This document shows positions 1 to 9,076 of a DNA stretch of 64,000 nt, piece after piece (position 1 is the first letter of the stretch; every line of letters begins with the position of its first letter). The notes under the pieces were generated by a model. That model was given only the letters and a program-made list of their open reading frames with translations, was not told where the DNA came from and ran no database searches. The stretch comes from Rhodocyclaceae bacterium. GTDB lineage: Bacteria > Pseudomonadota > Gammaproteobacteria > Burkholderiales > Rhodocyclaceae. The translations under genes were made by a program, and so were the position numbers. The stretch lies in the NCBI GenBank assembly GCA_030682175.1, contig JAUXOM010000099.1:1-64000 (forward strand), given 5' to 3'.

Positions 1-639
<639 letters not shown>

Positions 640-773
640 GTAGGTAGCCGCCCCAGCGAAAAGGGCTCAATCAGAAACCCGCGATCTTAACATGCCTAGC
701 TGCCGAACCGTACCCGCCCGTCAAGTCTCAATTTGCGCTAACGTGCCGCCGATACGCCACTTTTTCAAGCCCA

Positions 774-2126
774 ATGCCCCCTCCCCCCAACTCCTCGGCC
801 ACAACAATACAGCAGGTCGATCAAGTCATTGACGCACGCTGGATCATTCCGATAGAACCAGCTGATGTAGTTCTCGAAAACTACAGTCTGGTTATCCAGG
901 GGGATCGCATCCTTGACCTGCTGCCAACCGCCGAGGCAGCGCTGCGCTATGTCGGGAAACGACATTTCCAGTTGACCGAGCACGTACTGATGCCAGGGCT
1001 GGTGAATCTGCACACCCACGCCGCCATGAGCCTGTTGCGTGGCTACGCCGACGACATGCCCCTGATGCGCTGGCTGCAGGAGCGCATCTGGCCGGCCGAA
1101 AGCCGCAATATTTCAGCCGACTTCGTGCGTGATGGCACCCAGCTGGCCTGCTGGGAAATGCTGAGGGGCGGCGTCACCTGCTTCAACGACATGTACTTTT
1201 TCCCGCAGGCGGCTGCCGAAGCCGCCCTGGCCGCCGGCATGCGTGCCGCCCTGGGCATCACCGTATTCGAGTTTCCCAGCGCTTACGGGAGCGGCGCCGA
1301 AGATTATCTCGTGAAGGGTTTGGCGATACGGGAAGCGCTGCTTGACGAACCGCTGCTTTCCTTCTGCCTGGCGCCGCATGCCCCCTATACCGTTGCCGAC
1401 AGCAGCTTTGAACGGGTCGCCCTCCTCGCCGATCAGCTTGACCTCCCGGTGCACATCCATCTTCATGAAACACAGGAAGAGATTGCGGACAGCCTGAAAG
1501 AGCATGGCGTGCGCCCCCTGGAACGGCTACGCCGTCTCGGACTGCTCGGACCGGGGCTAATCGCCGTGCATGCCGTTCATCTAAATACAAACGAGGTCGG
1601 CCTGCTGGCCACCCACGGTTGCCATGTCGCGCATTGCCCGACCTCGAACATGAAACTGGCCAGCGGGATTGCCCCGGTTGGCGTATTGCTCCAGCATGGC
1701 ATAGGCGTCGGGCTAGGCAGCGATGGTGCCGCCAGCAACAACCGGCTGGACGTATTCCAGGAGATGCGCCAGGCAGCCTTGCTGGCCAAAGTGACGAGTC
1801 TGGATGCCGCCAGCCTGCCAGCCCACCAGGCACTCAGAATGGCCACCATGGATGGTGCTCGGGCGCTTGGACTGGAAAATATGGTCGGCTCGCTCGTGTC
1901 CGGCAAGGCAGCTGATCTATTGGCGGCACGCCTTGACGAATGGGAGTTACAGCCTTGCTATTGCCCGGCTTCCCATCTAGTCTATTCAGCAGGAAGGGAG
2001 CAGGTCAGTCATGTCTGGGTCGCCGGTATGTTGCGGATTGAAGACAAACTTCCCGTTGATCTGGATACCCGGGTATTGCTAAGGAATACAAGAATGTGGC
2101 AAAATAATATCCTAAATCAGAATTAA
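774..2126 (+). CDS. mtaD: TRZ/ATZ-family amidohydrolase, MtaD-like 5'-methylthioadenosine/S-adenosylhomocysteine deaminase
   Basis: A 450-residue metal-dependent amidohydrolase of the cytosolic adenosine/chlorohydrolase family. The metal ligands are visible in order: HTHAAMSLLRG (HxH, about residue 80), a HIHLHET strand, HAVHL, and GSDGAASNN with the metal-binding Asp. Family members deaminate S-adenosylhomocysteine or methylthioadenosine; the substrate here is inferred from the family. It stands between gyrA (divergent) and ompA. Alternative: another TRZ/ATZ hydrolase with a different aminohydrolase substrate. The ATG at 774 lacks a strong Shine-Dalgarno site, so the start could be slightly downstream. 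Confidence 0.85.
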   Translation: MPPPPNSSATTIQQVDQVIDARWIIPIEPADVVLENYSLVIQGDRILDLLPTAEAALRYVGKRHFQLTEHVLMPGLVNLHTHAAMSLLRGYADDMPLMRWLQERIWPAESRNISADFVRDGTQLACWEMLRGGVTCFNDMYFFPQAAAEAALAAGMRAALGITVFEFPSAYGSGAEDYLVKGLAIREALLDEPLLSFCLAPHAPYTVADSSFERVALLADQLDLPVHIHLHETQEEIADSLKEHGVRPLERLRRLGLLGPGLIAVHAVHLNTNEVGLLATHGCHVAHCPTSNMKLASGIAPVGVLLQHGIGVGLGSDGAASNNRLDVFQEMRQAALLAKVTSLDAASLPAHQALRMATMDGARALGLENMVGSLVSGKAADLLAARLDEWELQPCYCPASHLVYSAGREQVSHVWVAGMLRIEDKLPVDLDTRVLLRNTRMWQNNILNQN

Positions 2127-2254
2127 CTTATGGGCGCTAGACGGTTGCCGCGATGACTATTTACATCTAGTTATCATGTGAATTTTCGAATTGACCATAA
2201 TTTATCGAACCAAATTCCCCTTCAACATCTCATCCGACGAAAAGGAAAACAAAC

Positions 2255-2929
2255 ATGATGAAACTCGTCTCCAAGAATGTGCTGCTTGCCGCAACCCTGG
2301 CATGCATTGGTGTCGCTGCCCAAGCCCAGACGCCTGGCGTCGATATGAAGGGTACTGTCGGTTACGTCATCGACGCGCGCGGCAATGTCGCCAAGAGCGG
2401 TACCGGCCTGTGCTGGCGCACCGGTTACTGGACCCCCGCCATGGCCATCGCCGAGTGCGATCCGGATCTGGTCAAGAAAGATGCCCCGACGGCCGCACCT
2501 GCTGTTCCGGCACCGGCACCGGCTCCCGCTGCTGCACCGATGCCCGCCGCCCAGAAAGTAACCCTGGCTGCCGACGCACTCTTCGACTTCGACAAGGCTG
2601 TGCTGCTCCCCGAAGGCAAGAGCAAGCTGGACAAGCTCGCTGCTGACATCAAAGGTATCAAGCTGGAAGTCATCATCGCCGTTGGCCACGCCGACCGCAT
2701 TGGTTCGGACGCTTACAACCAGAAACTCTCCGAGCGTCGCGCTGCCGCGGTCAAGGATTACCTGGTCGGCAAGGGTGTCGAAGCCAACCGTGTTTACGCT
2801 GAAGGCAAGGGCGAGAAGCAGCCCGTTACTGGCGACAAGTGCGGCAAGAGCGTCGTCAAGTCCAAGAAGCTGATCGAGTGCCTGCAGCCTGACCGTCGCG
2901 TCGAAATTGAAGTGATCGGCACGAAATAA
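2255..2929 (+). CDS. OmpA-family outer membrane protein
   Basis: A 224-residue envelope protein. It has an N-terminal signal peptide ([19 protein letters not shown], cleavage after AAQAQ), a short N-terminal domain, a Pro/Ala-rich linker ([17 protein letters not shown], around residues 83-100) and a C-terminal OmpA peptidoglycan-binding domain. That domain shows [13 protein letters not shown], the [16 protein letters not shown] helix and the terminal RRVEIEV strand. The first half is too short for an eight-strand OmpA barrel, so this is the small linker type common in betaproteobacteria. AAAGGAAAAC precedes the start. A strong hairpin follows the stop and probably ends the transcript. Confidence 0.93.
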   Translation: MMKLVSKNVLLAATLACIGVAAQAQTPGVDMKGTVGYVIDARGNVAKSGTGLCWRTGYWTPAMAIAECDPDLVKKDAPTAAPAVPAPAPAPAAAPMPAAQKVTLAADALFDFDKAVLLPEGKSKLDKLAADIKGIKLEVIIAVGHADRIGSDAYNQKLSERRAAAVKDYLVGKGVEANRVYAEGKGEKQPVTGDKCGKSVVKSKKLIECLQPDRRVEIEVIGTK

Positions 2930-2954
2930 TCAAGCCGTAACATCAGCCTCGCTG

Positions 2955-2979
2955 AAAAGCCCTGCAGTGCAGGGCTTTT
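2955..2979 (+). terminator. Hairpin terminator after ompA-like gene
   Basis: A perfect inverted repeat with arms AAAAGCCCTG and CAGGGCTTTT and a 5-nt loop, starting 25 bp after the OmpA stop and ending in TTTT. It lies just upstream of ubiG and separates the two genes. Confidence 0.8.
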
Positions 2980-2999
2980 CACTTTCTGGAATACCAATA

Positions 3000-3707
3000 A
3001 TGAACACAACTGCCAACGTCGATCCGCAGGAAGTCGCGAAATTCAATGAACTGGCGCACCGCTGGTGGGACCCGACCTCCGAATTCAAACCCTTGCACGA
3101 CATCAACCCCCTGCGCCTGGGCTGGATTGATCGATGCGTGGAACTGGCCGGCAAGCGTGTTCTGGATGTGGGTTGCGGTGGCGGCTTGCTGACCGAAGGC
3201 ATGGCGGGGTGTGGTGCCAGCGTCGTCGGCATCGATCTCTCAGAAAAGGCGCTCGGTGTCGCCCGCCTCCATATGCTGGAAAGCGGCTGCAATGTCGATT
3301 ATCGACTCGTCGCCGCAGAAACATTCGCCAAGGAGGCGCCCGCCAGCTTCGACGCCGTCACCTGCCTCGAAATGCTGGAACATGTGCCCGATCCGGCGAG
3401 CACCATTGCCGCCTGCGCGGCGCTGGTCAAACCCGGTGGGCAGTTGTTCTTCTCCACCATCAACCGCAACCCGAAAGCCTATCTGTTTGCCGTAATCGGT
3501 GCGGAATACATCCTCAACCTGCTGCCCAAGGGGACCCACGACTACGCAAAGTTCCTCAGGCCGGCAGAACTCGCCCGCTTTGCCCGGCAGGCCGGCCTTG
3601 ACGTCACCGAGGTTATCGGCATGACCTACAACCCATTCACGCAGACTTACCGGCTGGGCAACGACACCAGCGTCAATTACCTGATGCGCGCGACGCGCCC
3701 CGCCTGA
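3000..3707 (+). CDS. ubiG: Ubiquinone biosynthesis O-methyltransferase
   Basis: A SAM-dependent methyltransferase that carries out both O-methylations in ubiquinone synthesis. The start at 3000 ([15 protein letters not shown]) matches the family N-terminus; the ORF-track start at 2967 lies in the terminator. Motif I is [14 protein letters not shown], followed by the UbiG signatures ELAHRWWDP near the N-terminus and [12 protein letters not shown]. Length is 235 residues, close to E. coli UbiG. It is followed convergently by the solute-binding lipoprotein gene, 38 bp away. Confidence 0.96.
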   Translation: MNTTANVDPQEVAKFNELAHRWWDPTSEFKPLHDINPLRLGWIDRCVELAGKRVLDVGCGGGLLTEGMAGCGASVVGIDLSEKALGVARLHMLESGCNVDYRLVAAETFAKEAPASFDAVTCLEMLEHVPDPASTIAACAALVKPGGQLFFSTINRNPKAYLFAVIGAEYILNLLPKGTHDYAKFLRPAELARFARQAGLDVTEVIGMTYNPFTQTYRLGNDTSVNYLMRATRPA

Positions 3708-3745
3708 GTCATCGCCCCTGAGTCATCACCCCACTGCGGCAAGCC

Positions 3746-5902
3746 TCATCGGTGCACCGTGGCAGCTTCGCGGCGTCGATGACTCAGGAAGGCCGGCAGC
3801 GCGGCCAGGAGCAATAATCCCACCAGCAAGCCTACGGGCCAGACGATCGGGTGGTTCCAGCGATCGCGTAAGGACTGCCGCAAACTTGCATCGACACGCT
3901 GATACTTCATGGTGTTGTTGCCCACCTTGCTGGGTTTGCGATTCATCAGCCAGACATGGTGCAGGCTGTAATCCTTGGGATGAAAGCCCCAGACCCATGG
4001 CGTGTCTGTCTGAAGGATCGTCATCATGCGATTGATCAGCGCCTGCCGGCGTGGTCCGTTCTCCATCGCGCGCATCTCCTCGAATAGCCGGTCAAATTCT
4101 GCATTGGCATAGTTCGCGGCATTCTCGCCGTTATGCTTGACCTTGCCCTGCGGACCATAAAGCAGAAACAGGAAATTTTCGGGATCGGGGTAATCGGCAT
4201 TCCAGCCCAGATAGAACAATTGCACCGCACCCTTGCGCACCTTCTCCTGGAAACGGTTGTAGTCGGTACTGCGGACGACCAGCTGGACATCAATCTTCTG
4301 GAACTGTTTGTTCAACCAGTCGATGCGTGTCTTTGCGCCGACACCGGTGGCGGTGGTATCGAGATGAATGACCAGCGGCTCACCTGTCTTGTCATGTCGA
4401 CCGGACGGCCACCCTGCTGCAGCGAGCAATTCACGCGCTTGCGCAACGGATTTGCGACGCGGACCTTCCGTCGTCCAGTCATACATCACCGGATTGACGC
4501 CGTCCCTGCCGCCACGATAACCAAAGATGCCAGGTGGAATTGGCCCCTGTGCGGCGATCCCGCGGCCGTTCTGGAAAATCGAAATGAATTCTTCCTGATC
4601 GATGGCAATGGCAATCGCCTGACGCAGCTTGCGTGCCTGCTCCGCATTCCCGCCGACCAGGGGATCGAGCATGTTGAAGCCCATGTAGAAACTTGTCGTC
4701 GCCACCGAAGTCGTCAAGCGAATACCCTGCGCCCGCATATCGTCTGTCAGGGAGACTTCACCTGCCGAACCGATCTGCACGGCCTGGTCGAAGGAATCCG
4801 ATGAAATACCAGATGCATCATAATAACCCTGCAGGAACTTGTTCCAGTAGGGTATCTGCTCTTTCTCGCGCGTAAAGACCACCTTGTCGATGAAGGGCAA
4901 AGGCTTGCCGCAATCTTCGAGCAAGCCGTCCTGACGATCTTCCACCTCGCCATCGCAGGGGTAGGTTTCACCCCGGAAATTCGGGTTTCTTTCCAGCACC
5001 ATGCGGGAATTCGGGTTGTTCTCGGTCAGCATGTAAGGACCGGTGCCGACGGGATACCAGTCGAGCGTCAGATTCTTTTCCGCCATGCCCGGCTGACCAT
5101 GAAACTTGTCGGCCTCCCACGGCAGCGGCGCAAAGAACGGCATGCTCAGCCAATAGAGAAATTGCGGATACTTGCCCTTGATGCGAATGCGGTAACTGTA
5201 ACGATCAAGCACCTCGACCCCGGCAAGTGCTTCACTACGCAAATCCAGCCAGCCGCCAATACTGTCACGCCGTCCCGCCAGCGCCGACTTTTGCAGGGAC
5301 TGCGCCAGATCACCCAGGCCGACGATGTATTCGCTCATCAGTCCCAGGATCGGCGAATGCAGTCGCGGATGCGCCAGCCGTTTGATCCCATAAACATAAT
5401 CGGCCGCCGTCAATTCACGTGAATCACGCAATGCAAAGTCCGCCAGCACATGCTTTTCCGCCAGATCGGCCGGCAACAGATCATGATAAACATAATGTCC
5501 GGCGGCAGCGCGCGCAAACGCCGGGTGCGGCTGGAAGCGAATCCCCGGCTTGATGTCGATCACATAGTCGGTGAAAGCGATGCGCGCCGCTTCAGCCGTG
5601 GGCGGCAGGGTTTTCCCGGCAGCATCAAGGTAACGTGGTTGTGGAACGATTACCGCGGTGGCCGGTATCAACTCGTAGGGACGGCGCAGGTAGTGATACT
5701 GCAAGGGTGGCTCGTAAATTTGCGCGGTAAAGGTGATCTCGTCGGAACTGTAGGATTGCACCGGATCGAGGTGTTTGGGGCGATCGGTAAATGCCGAATA
5801 AAGCACATTCTGCCCGCGCTCGGCCGCCGGATACGGATCGTTCCAGGCCGTGCCGCATCCCATGAGCAACATGAGCAGAAGCAAGATCGATAAATGGCGC
5901 AT
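3746..5902 (-). CDS. ABC-type peptide/nickel family solute-binding lipoprotein
   Basis: A 718-residue SBP family 5 (OppA/DppA-like) protein. The start at 5902 gives MRHLSILLLLMLLMGCG, a lipoprotein signal with lipobox LLMGC; the longer ORF start (TTG at 6064) reads into the fabI leader and is rejected. Family-5 features include ANPIDLxxNxP-type content such as WYPVGTGPYMLTENNPNSRMVLERNPNFRG in the middle. The C-terminus carries a hydrophobic helix (IVWPVGLLVGLLLLAALPAFL) followed by Arg/His, unusual for a solute-binding protein. No permease or ATPase genes adjoin. It contains one perfect copy of the 24-bp repeat, read here as QKSALAGRR. Confidence 0.88.
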   Translation of the reverse strand: MRHLSILLLLMLLMGCGTAWNDPYPAAERGQNVLYSAFTDRPKHLDPVQSYSSDEITFTAQIYEPPLQYHYLRRPYELIPATAVIVPQPRYLDAAGKTLPPTAEAARIAFTDYVIDIKPGIRFQPHPAFARAAAGHYVYHDLLPADLAEKHVLADFALRDSRELTAADYVYGIKRLAHPRLHSPILGLMSEYIVGLGDLAQSLQKSALAGRRDSIGGWLDLRSEALAGVEVLDRYSYRIRIKGKYPQFLYWLSMPFFAPLPWEADKFHGQPGMAEKNLTLDWYPVGTGPYMLTENNPNSRMVLERNPNFRGETYPCDGEVEDRQDGLLEDCGKPLPFIDKVVFTREKEQIPYWNKFLQGYYDASGISSDSFDQAVQIGSAGEVSLTDDMRAQGIRLTTSVATTSFYMGFNMLDPLVGGNAEQARKLRQAIAIAIDQEEFISIFQNGRGIAAQGPIPPGIFGYRGGRDGVNPVMYDWTTEGPRRKSVAQARELLAAAGWPSGRHDKTGEPLVIHLDTTATGVGAKTRIDWLNKQFQKIDVQLVVRSTDYNRFQEKVRKGAVQLFYLGWNADYPDPENFLFLLYGPQGKVKHNGENAANYANAEFDRLFEEMRAMENGPRRQALINRMMTILQTDTPWVWGFHPKDYSLHHVWLMNRKPSKVGNNTMKYQRVDASLRQSLRDRWNHPIVWPVGLLVGLLLLAALPAFLSHRRREAATVHR
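5268..5291 (-). repeat. 24-bp micro-repeat copy 1 (inside SBP gene)
   Basis: A 24/24 match to the consensus (halves AAAGTCGGCGCT and GGCGGGACGGCG) on the minus strand, in the same orientation as the lipoprotein gene. It is translated in the frame giving KSALAGRR. Confidence 0.85.
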
Positions 5903-5971
5903 GGCGGCAAGTGTAATTGAATCGCAGCTATAATCAGCGTCTCGCAGCGGAAGGATACAGGGAGAAAACAG

Positions 5972-6047
5972 ATGGCCCCCACGCTCACTTTGTTCGTTGC
6001 CCCCACGGGGGACATCATTTGCCAACCGAACTCCTTCGGCACGGCCC
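5972..6047 (+). repeat. GC-rich leader element copy E1, upstream of fabI
   Basis: Begins ATGGCCCCCACGCTC, contains GTTGCCCCCACGGGGG and ends CACGGCCCTTC next to the fabI Shine-Dalgarno site. It shares its opening and layout with the element before the HicA-like gene (49658) and, inverted, with a segment inside mltB (54945). It occupies most of the fabI 5' leader. Confidence 0.6.
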
Positions 6048-6050
6048 TTC

Positions 6051-6056
6051 AGGAGG
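6051..6056 (+). promoter_or_regulatory. Ribosome binding site deciding the fabI start
   Basis: AGGAGG lies 1 nt before an ATG at 6058 and 7 nt before the ATG at 6064. Normal spacing therefore selects 6064 ([10 protein letters not shown]), which also matches E. coli FabI. Confidence 0.8.
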
Positions 6057-6063
6057 CATGACA

Positions 6064-6864
6064 ATGGGATTTCTTGCCGGAAAACGGATTCTGCTTACCG
6101 GCCTCTTGTCCAGTCGATCCATCGCGTATGGCATTGCCAAGGCTTGTCATCGCGAGGGCGCGCAGCTTGCGTTTACCTATCAAAACGAACGCTTTCTCGA
6201 CCGCATTACCAAATTTGCCCAGGAGTTCGATAGCCAGCTGACTTTCCCGCTGGATGTCAGTGATGACGTCCAGATTGAAGCGGTTTTTACCAGTCTGGCC
6301 AAACACTGGGATGGCCTTGACGGTTTGGTGCATTCCATCGCCTTCGCCCCGGGCGAAGCGATCGAGGGGGATTTCCTCGATGGCATCAGTCGGGAGAGAT
6401 TCCGCATCGCCCATGACATCTCGTCATACAGCTATCCGGCACTGGCCAAGGCGGCGCGCCCCTTGCTGCTCAAGGGCCACAATCCCGCCTTGCTGGCGCT
6501 GACCTATCTGGGCGCCGAGCGCACCCTGCCCAACTACAACACCATGGGCCTGGCCAAGGCCAGCCTCGAAGCGGCAACCCGCTATCTGGCCTTCTGTCTT
6601 GGTCCGCAGGGCATTCGCGCCAATGCCATCTCGGCCGGCCCGATAAAAACGCTGGCAGCATCGGGTATCGGAAACTTCGGAAAATTGCTGGCTTACAATG
6701 CCCATCATGCGCCGTTGCGCCGCAACGTCACCATCGAGGAAGTTGGCAATGCCGCTGCCTTCCTGCTCTCCGATCTGGCCAGCGGCATCACTGCCGAGAT
6801 CATGTATGTAGATGGCGGACTCAACACCACGGCCCTCGGCAACGCCGACCCGTTGCCCGGTTAA
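6064..6864 (+). CDS. fabI: Enoyl-[acyl-carrier-protein] reductase (NADH)
   Basis: Catalyses the last reduction of each fatty acid elongation cycle in the cytoplasm. The 266-residue SDR protein starts [20 protein letters not shown], with the atypical glycine-rich NADH site of FabI. The active site shows YNTMGLAK (Tyr-x6-Lys) and the substrate loop [12 protein letters not shown]. Start 6064 is chosen by Shine-Dalgarno spacing. Its leader is a GC-rich repeat element. It is convergent with ppiD, with a shared hairpin between them. FabI is the triclosan target class, inferred from the family. Confidence 0.97.
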   Translation: MGFLAGKRILLTGLLSSRSIAYGIAKACHREGAQLAFTYQNERFLDRITKFAQEFDSQLTFPLDVSDDVQIEAVFTSLAKHWDGLDGLVHSIAFAPGEAIEGDFLDGISRERFRIAHDISSYSYPALAKAARPLLLKGHNPALLALTYLGAERTLPNYNTMGLAKASLEAATRYLAFCLGPQGIRANAISAGPIKTLAASGIGNFGKLLAYNAHHAPLRRNVTIEEVGNAAAFLLSDLASGITAEIMYVDGGLNTTALGNADPLPG

Positions 6865-6919
6865 TTTCAACGCTGATTCTTTGCCGGCCTGAAGCCTGGA
6901 AAACGGGCATGTGAACGAA

Positions 6920-6945
6920 CAAGGGCGCGATTATTCGCGCCCTTG
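6920..6945. terminator. Hairpin between convergent fabI and ppiD
   Basis: A perfect 11-bp stem (CAAGGGCGCGA / TCGCGCCCTTG) with loop TTAT, between two convergent stops. Symmetry suggests a bidirectional terminator, although no long T tract follows on either side. Confidence 0.6.
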
Positions 6946-6967
6946 TCATTCAGCCAACCGAAACGAT

Positions 6968-8860
6968 TTATCGCTCTTTTGACTCAAGCAACTTCTTGTT
7001 GATGGTCACTTCGTGGCGCTCCTTCAGCGCGGCGATCCACGCCATCAAATCCTGCTCGGCCACGGTCTGCTCATAATCCTGACGCAGGGCGCGCGCCACC
7101 TGAGATTCGCCGACGGTGCCTGACGCAGCATATTTTTTCACCCCGCCGATGCGGTAAAGCGCATACGTCCCTCCAGGCATCTCTGCCCCGGCATAGGCGG
7201 GTAGCTTGGCAACATCGACGCGAAACACCGCGCTCACCGCAGCCGGGGACATCTGGGGCGCGCTGGCACGCGAGACATGGCGCGCGGCACCCCACGACAA
7301 GGAAATATTTTCTCCTTTCTGCAGGCGGGCCAGCTTGTCAGCGCCATCCTTGGCAGCAAGCATGCCGGCTTCCTGACGCACGAGGATTTTCTCGATAGTG
7401 GGCTGCAGCGATTCAAGCGACGGCAGTGCCGCCGGTCGGTGCTCGATCACGCGTGCCGAGACCAGCGTGTTGGGACCCACCTCGATCGCTTCGCTATTGC
7501 GCTTGTTCTTCAGCACATCGTCAGAGAACACTGCTGCCATCAGCTTGGCATTGGTGAAGGGCGGCATGGCTGCACCGTTCCGGATAAACCAGTCGCTCTG
7601 CTGCGGATCGAGCTTGAATTTCTCGATGACCGGCTTGAGGCTGTCCGACTGTTCATAAACCATATTCACAAAGCTCTCGGCGGCTTCAGTGTACTTTCGC
7701 GCTGCCATCTGGCGCTTGAGTTCGGCAGCAATGCCGGCTTTGGCTTCTTCAAAAGGCTGCACCCGCTCGGCACGTACGCCGGTCAGCTTGATGATGTGGA
7801 AGCCGAAATCGGAGCGGACCAGGTCGGAGATCTGATTCTCCTTGAGGGCGAACACGGCATCTTCAAATGGTTTGACCATCATGCCGCGACCAAACCAGTC
7901 AAGATCGCCGCCCTTGGCTGCAGAACCGGGATCATGCGAATGCTGGCTGGCAAGCTTGGCGAAGTCAGCCGGATTTTTCTTCAATTGCGCGAGCAACTCC
8001 TCGGCCTTGGCCTGTGCGGCCTCGGCATCCGCACCGCTGGCAGTGATCAGGATGTGACTGGCGCGGCGCATTTCCGGCTGCTTGTTACGCTCTGCCTGCG
8101 CTGCATAGGCCTTCCCGAGCTCCTCCTCGGTCACGACAGCCTGGCTCGCAAACTGCTCCTGACTCAATACAACGAATTCGACCCTGACCTGCTCTGGCGT
8201 TTCGAACTGCTTGCGGTTGGCCTCGAAATAATTCTTGACCGCGTCAGGCGCCAGCTTCACCTGTCCGGCATACTGCTCGGGACGCAGCAATGCCTCGGCA
8301 ACCTCACGCTCTTCCAGTTGCATTCCCAGCCAGCGCTCGGCGCTGGAATGGCCGGTCAGAGCTGCCTCGGTAACCGCGGCCAGTCCCTGTTGCATGAGGA
8401 GATCCTGACGCAAGCGCGCCTCGAACATCTCTTTGCTCATGTTTTGCGATGCCACCAACTCAGCATAGCGCTCACTGGAAAACTTGCCGTTCTCCTGTAA
8501 CTGCGGCACCGCGCTAATGAACTCGATCAGTTGGGCATCACTCACACTCAGTTTCGACTTGAGCGCATTCATTGCCAGCAGTCGCTGGTTGATCAGCGTG
8601 TCGAGTACAGCGCGGCGGATTTCCGGGCTATCGAGCATTTCCGGATTGGCGTTGCCCAGCATCGGCCGCAGTCGCTCCTGCTGCTCGCGCAGTGCCTCCT
8701 GAAATTCTGTCAGGTCAATTGGCGTTCCGCCAACTGTCGCAATGTCACCAGACCCGCTGGTCCGCACATAGGAGTCAACCCCCCACAGCGCAAACGGCAA
8801 AATGATGATTGCAAGGACTATCTTGATGAAGCGTTTGCTGTTGCGAACGTACTCGAACAT
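6968..8860 (-). CDS. ppiD: Periplasmic peptidyl-prolyl isomerase/chaperone PpiD
   Basis: A 630-residue inner-membrane-anchored periplasmic chaperone. It has a single N-terminal TM helix (FIKIVLAIIILPFALWGV, about residues 11-28), an SurA/PpiD N-terminal chaperone domain, a parvulin domain around residues 265-365 (RRASHILITASG ... FGRGMMVKPFEDAVFAL ... SDLVRSDFGFHIIKL) and a C-terminal chaperone part. It helps outer membrane protein folding as these emerge from Sec. It lies downstream of lon and tRNA-Val on the same strand, the standard betaproteobacterial order, but hupB, often found between lon and ppiD, is absent. A terminator separates it from tRNA-Val. Confidence 0.93.
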   Translation of the reverse strand: MFEYVRNSKRFIKIVLAIIILPFALWGVDSYVRTSGSGDIATVGGTPIDLTEFQEALREQQERLRPMLGNANPEMLDSPEIRRAVLDTLINQRLLAMNALKSKLSVSDAQLIEFISAVPQLQENGKFSSERYAELVASQNMSKEMFEARLRQDLLMQQGLAAVTEAALTGHSSAERWLGMQLEEREVAEALLRPEQYAGQVKLAPDAVKNYFEANRKQFETPEQVRVEFVVLSQEQFASQAVVTEEELGKAYAAQAERNKQPEMRRASHILITASGADAEAAQAKAEELLAQLKKNPADFAKLASQHSHDPGSAAKGGDLDWFGRGMMVKPFEDAVFALKENQISDLVRSDFGFHIIKLTGVRAERVQPFEEAKAGIAAELKRQMAARKYTEAAESFVNMVYEQSDSLKPVIEKFKLDPQQSDWFIRNGAAMPPFTNAKLMAAVFSDDVLKNKRNSEAIEVGPNTLVSARVIEHRPAALPSLESLQPTIEKILVRQEAGMLAAKDGADKLARLQKGENISLSWGAARHVSRASAPQMSPAAVSAVFRVDVAKLPAYAGAEMPGGTYALYRIGGVKKYAASGTVGESQVARALRQDYEQTVAEQDLMAWIAALKERHEVTINKKLLESKER

Positions 8861-8877
8861 GAGCTGGCTTTCAATGT

Positions 8878-8905
8878 AAAAAAGGCGAACCGCAGTTCGC
8901 CTTTT
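8878..8905 (-). terminator. Rho-independent terminator after tRNA-Val
   Basis: On the minus strand, AAAAGGCGAAC, loop TGCG, GTTCGCCTTTT followed by a run of T. It lies between tRNA-Val and ppiD, so it ends the lon/tRNA-Val transcript and ppiD needs its own promoter. Confidence 0.8.
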
Positions 8906-8939
8906 GATGATTTATCCACGGGCCGGTCCATGAGGTTTT

Positions 8940-9015
8940 TGGTGGGTGCTGACGGGTTCGAACCGCCGACATTCGCCTTGTAAGGGCGACGCTCTACCAA
9001 CTGAGCTAAGCACCC
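8940..9015 (-). tRNA. tRNA-Val (anticodon TAC)
   Basis: The minus strand reads GGGTGCTTAGCTCAGTTGG, an anticodon loop CTTACAA with anticodon TAC, the T-arm GGTTCGAACCC and encoded ACCA. The 7-bp acceptor stem pairs GGGTGCT with AGCACCC. It lies 61 bp downstream of lon. Confidence 0.97.
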
Positions 9016-9076
9016 TCACAAACCGGCACGGCAAGGCATAGCCGCAAGATTGCGGATTCTACCAAAGCATTTGTCT

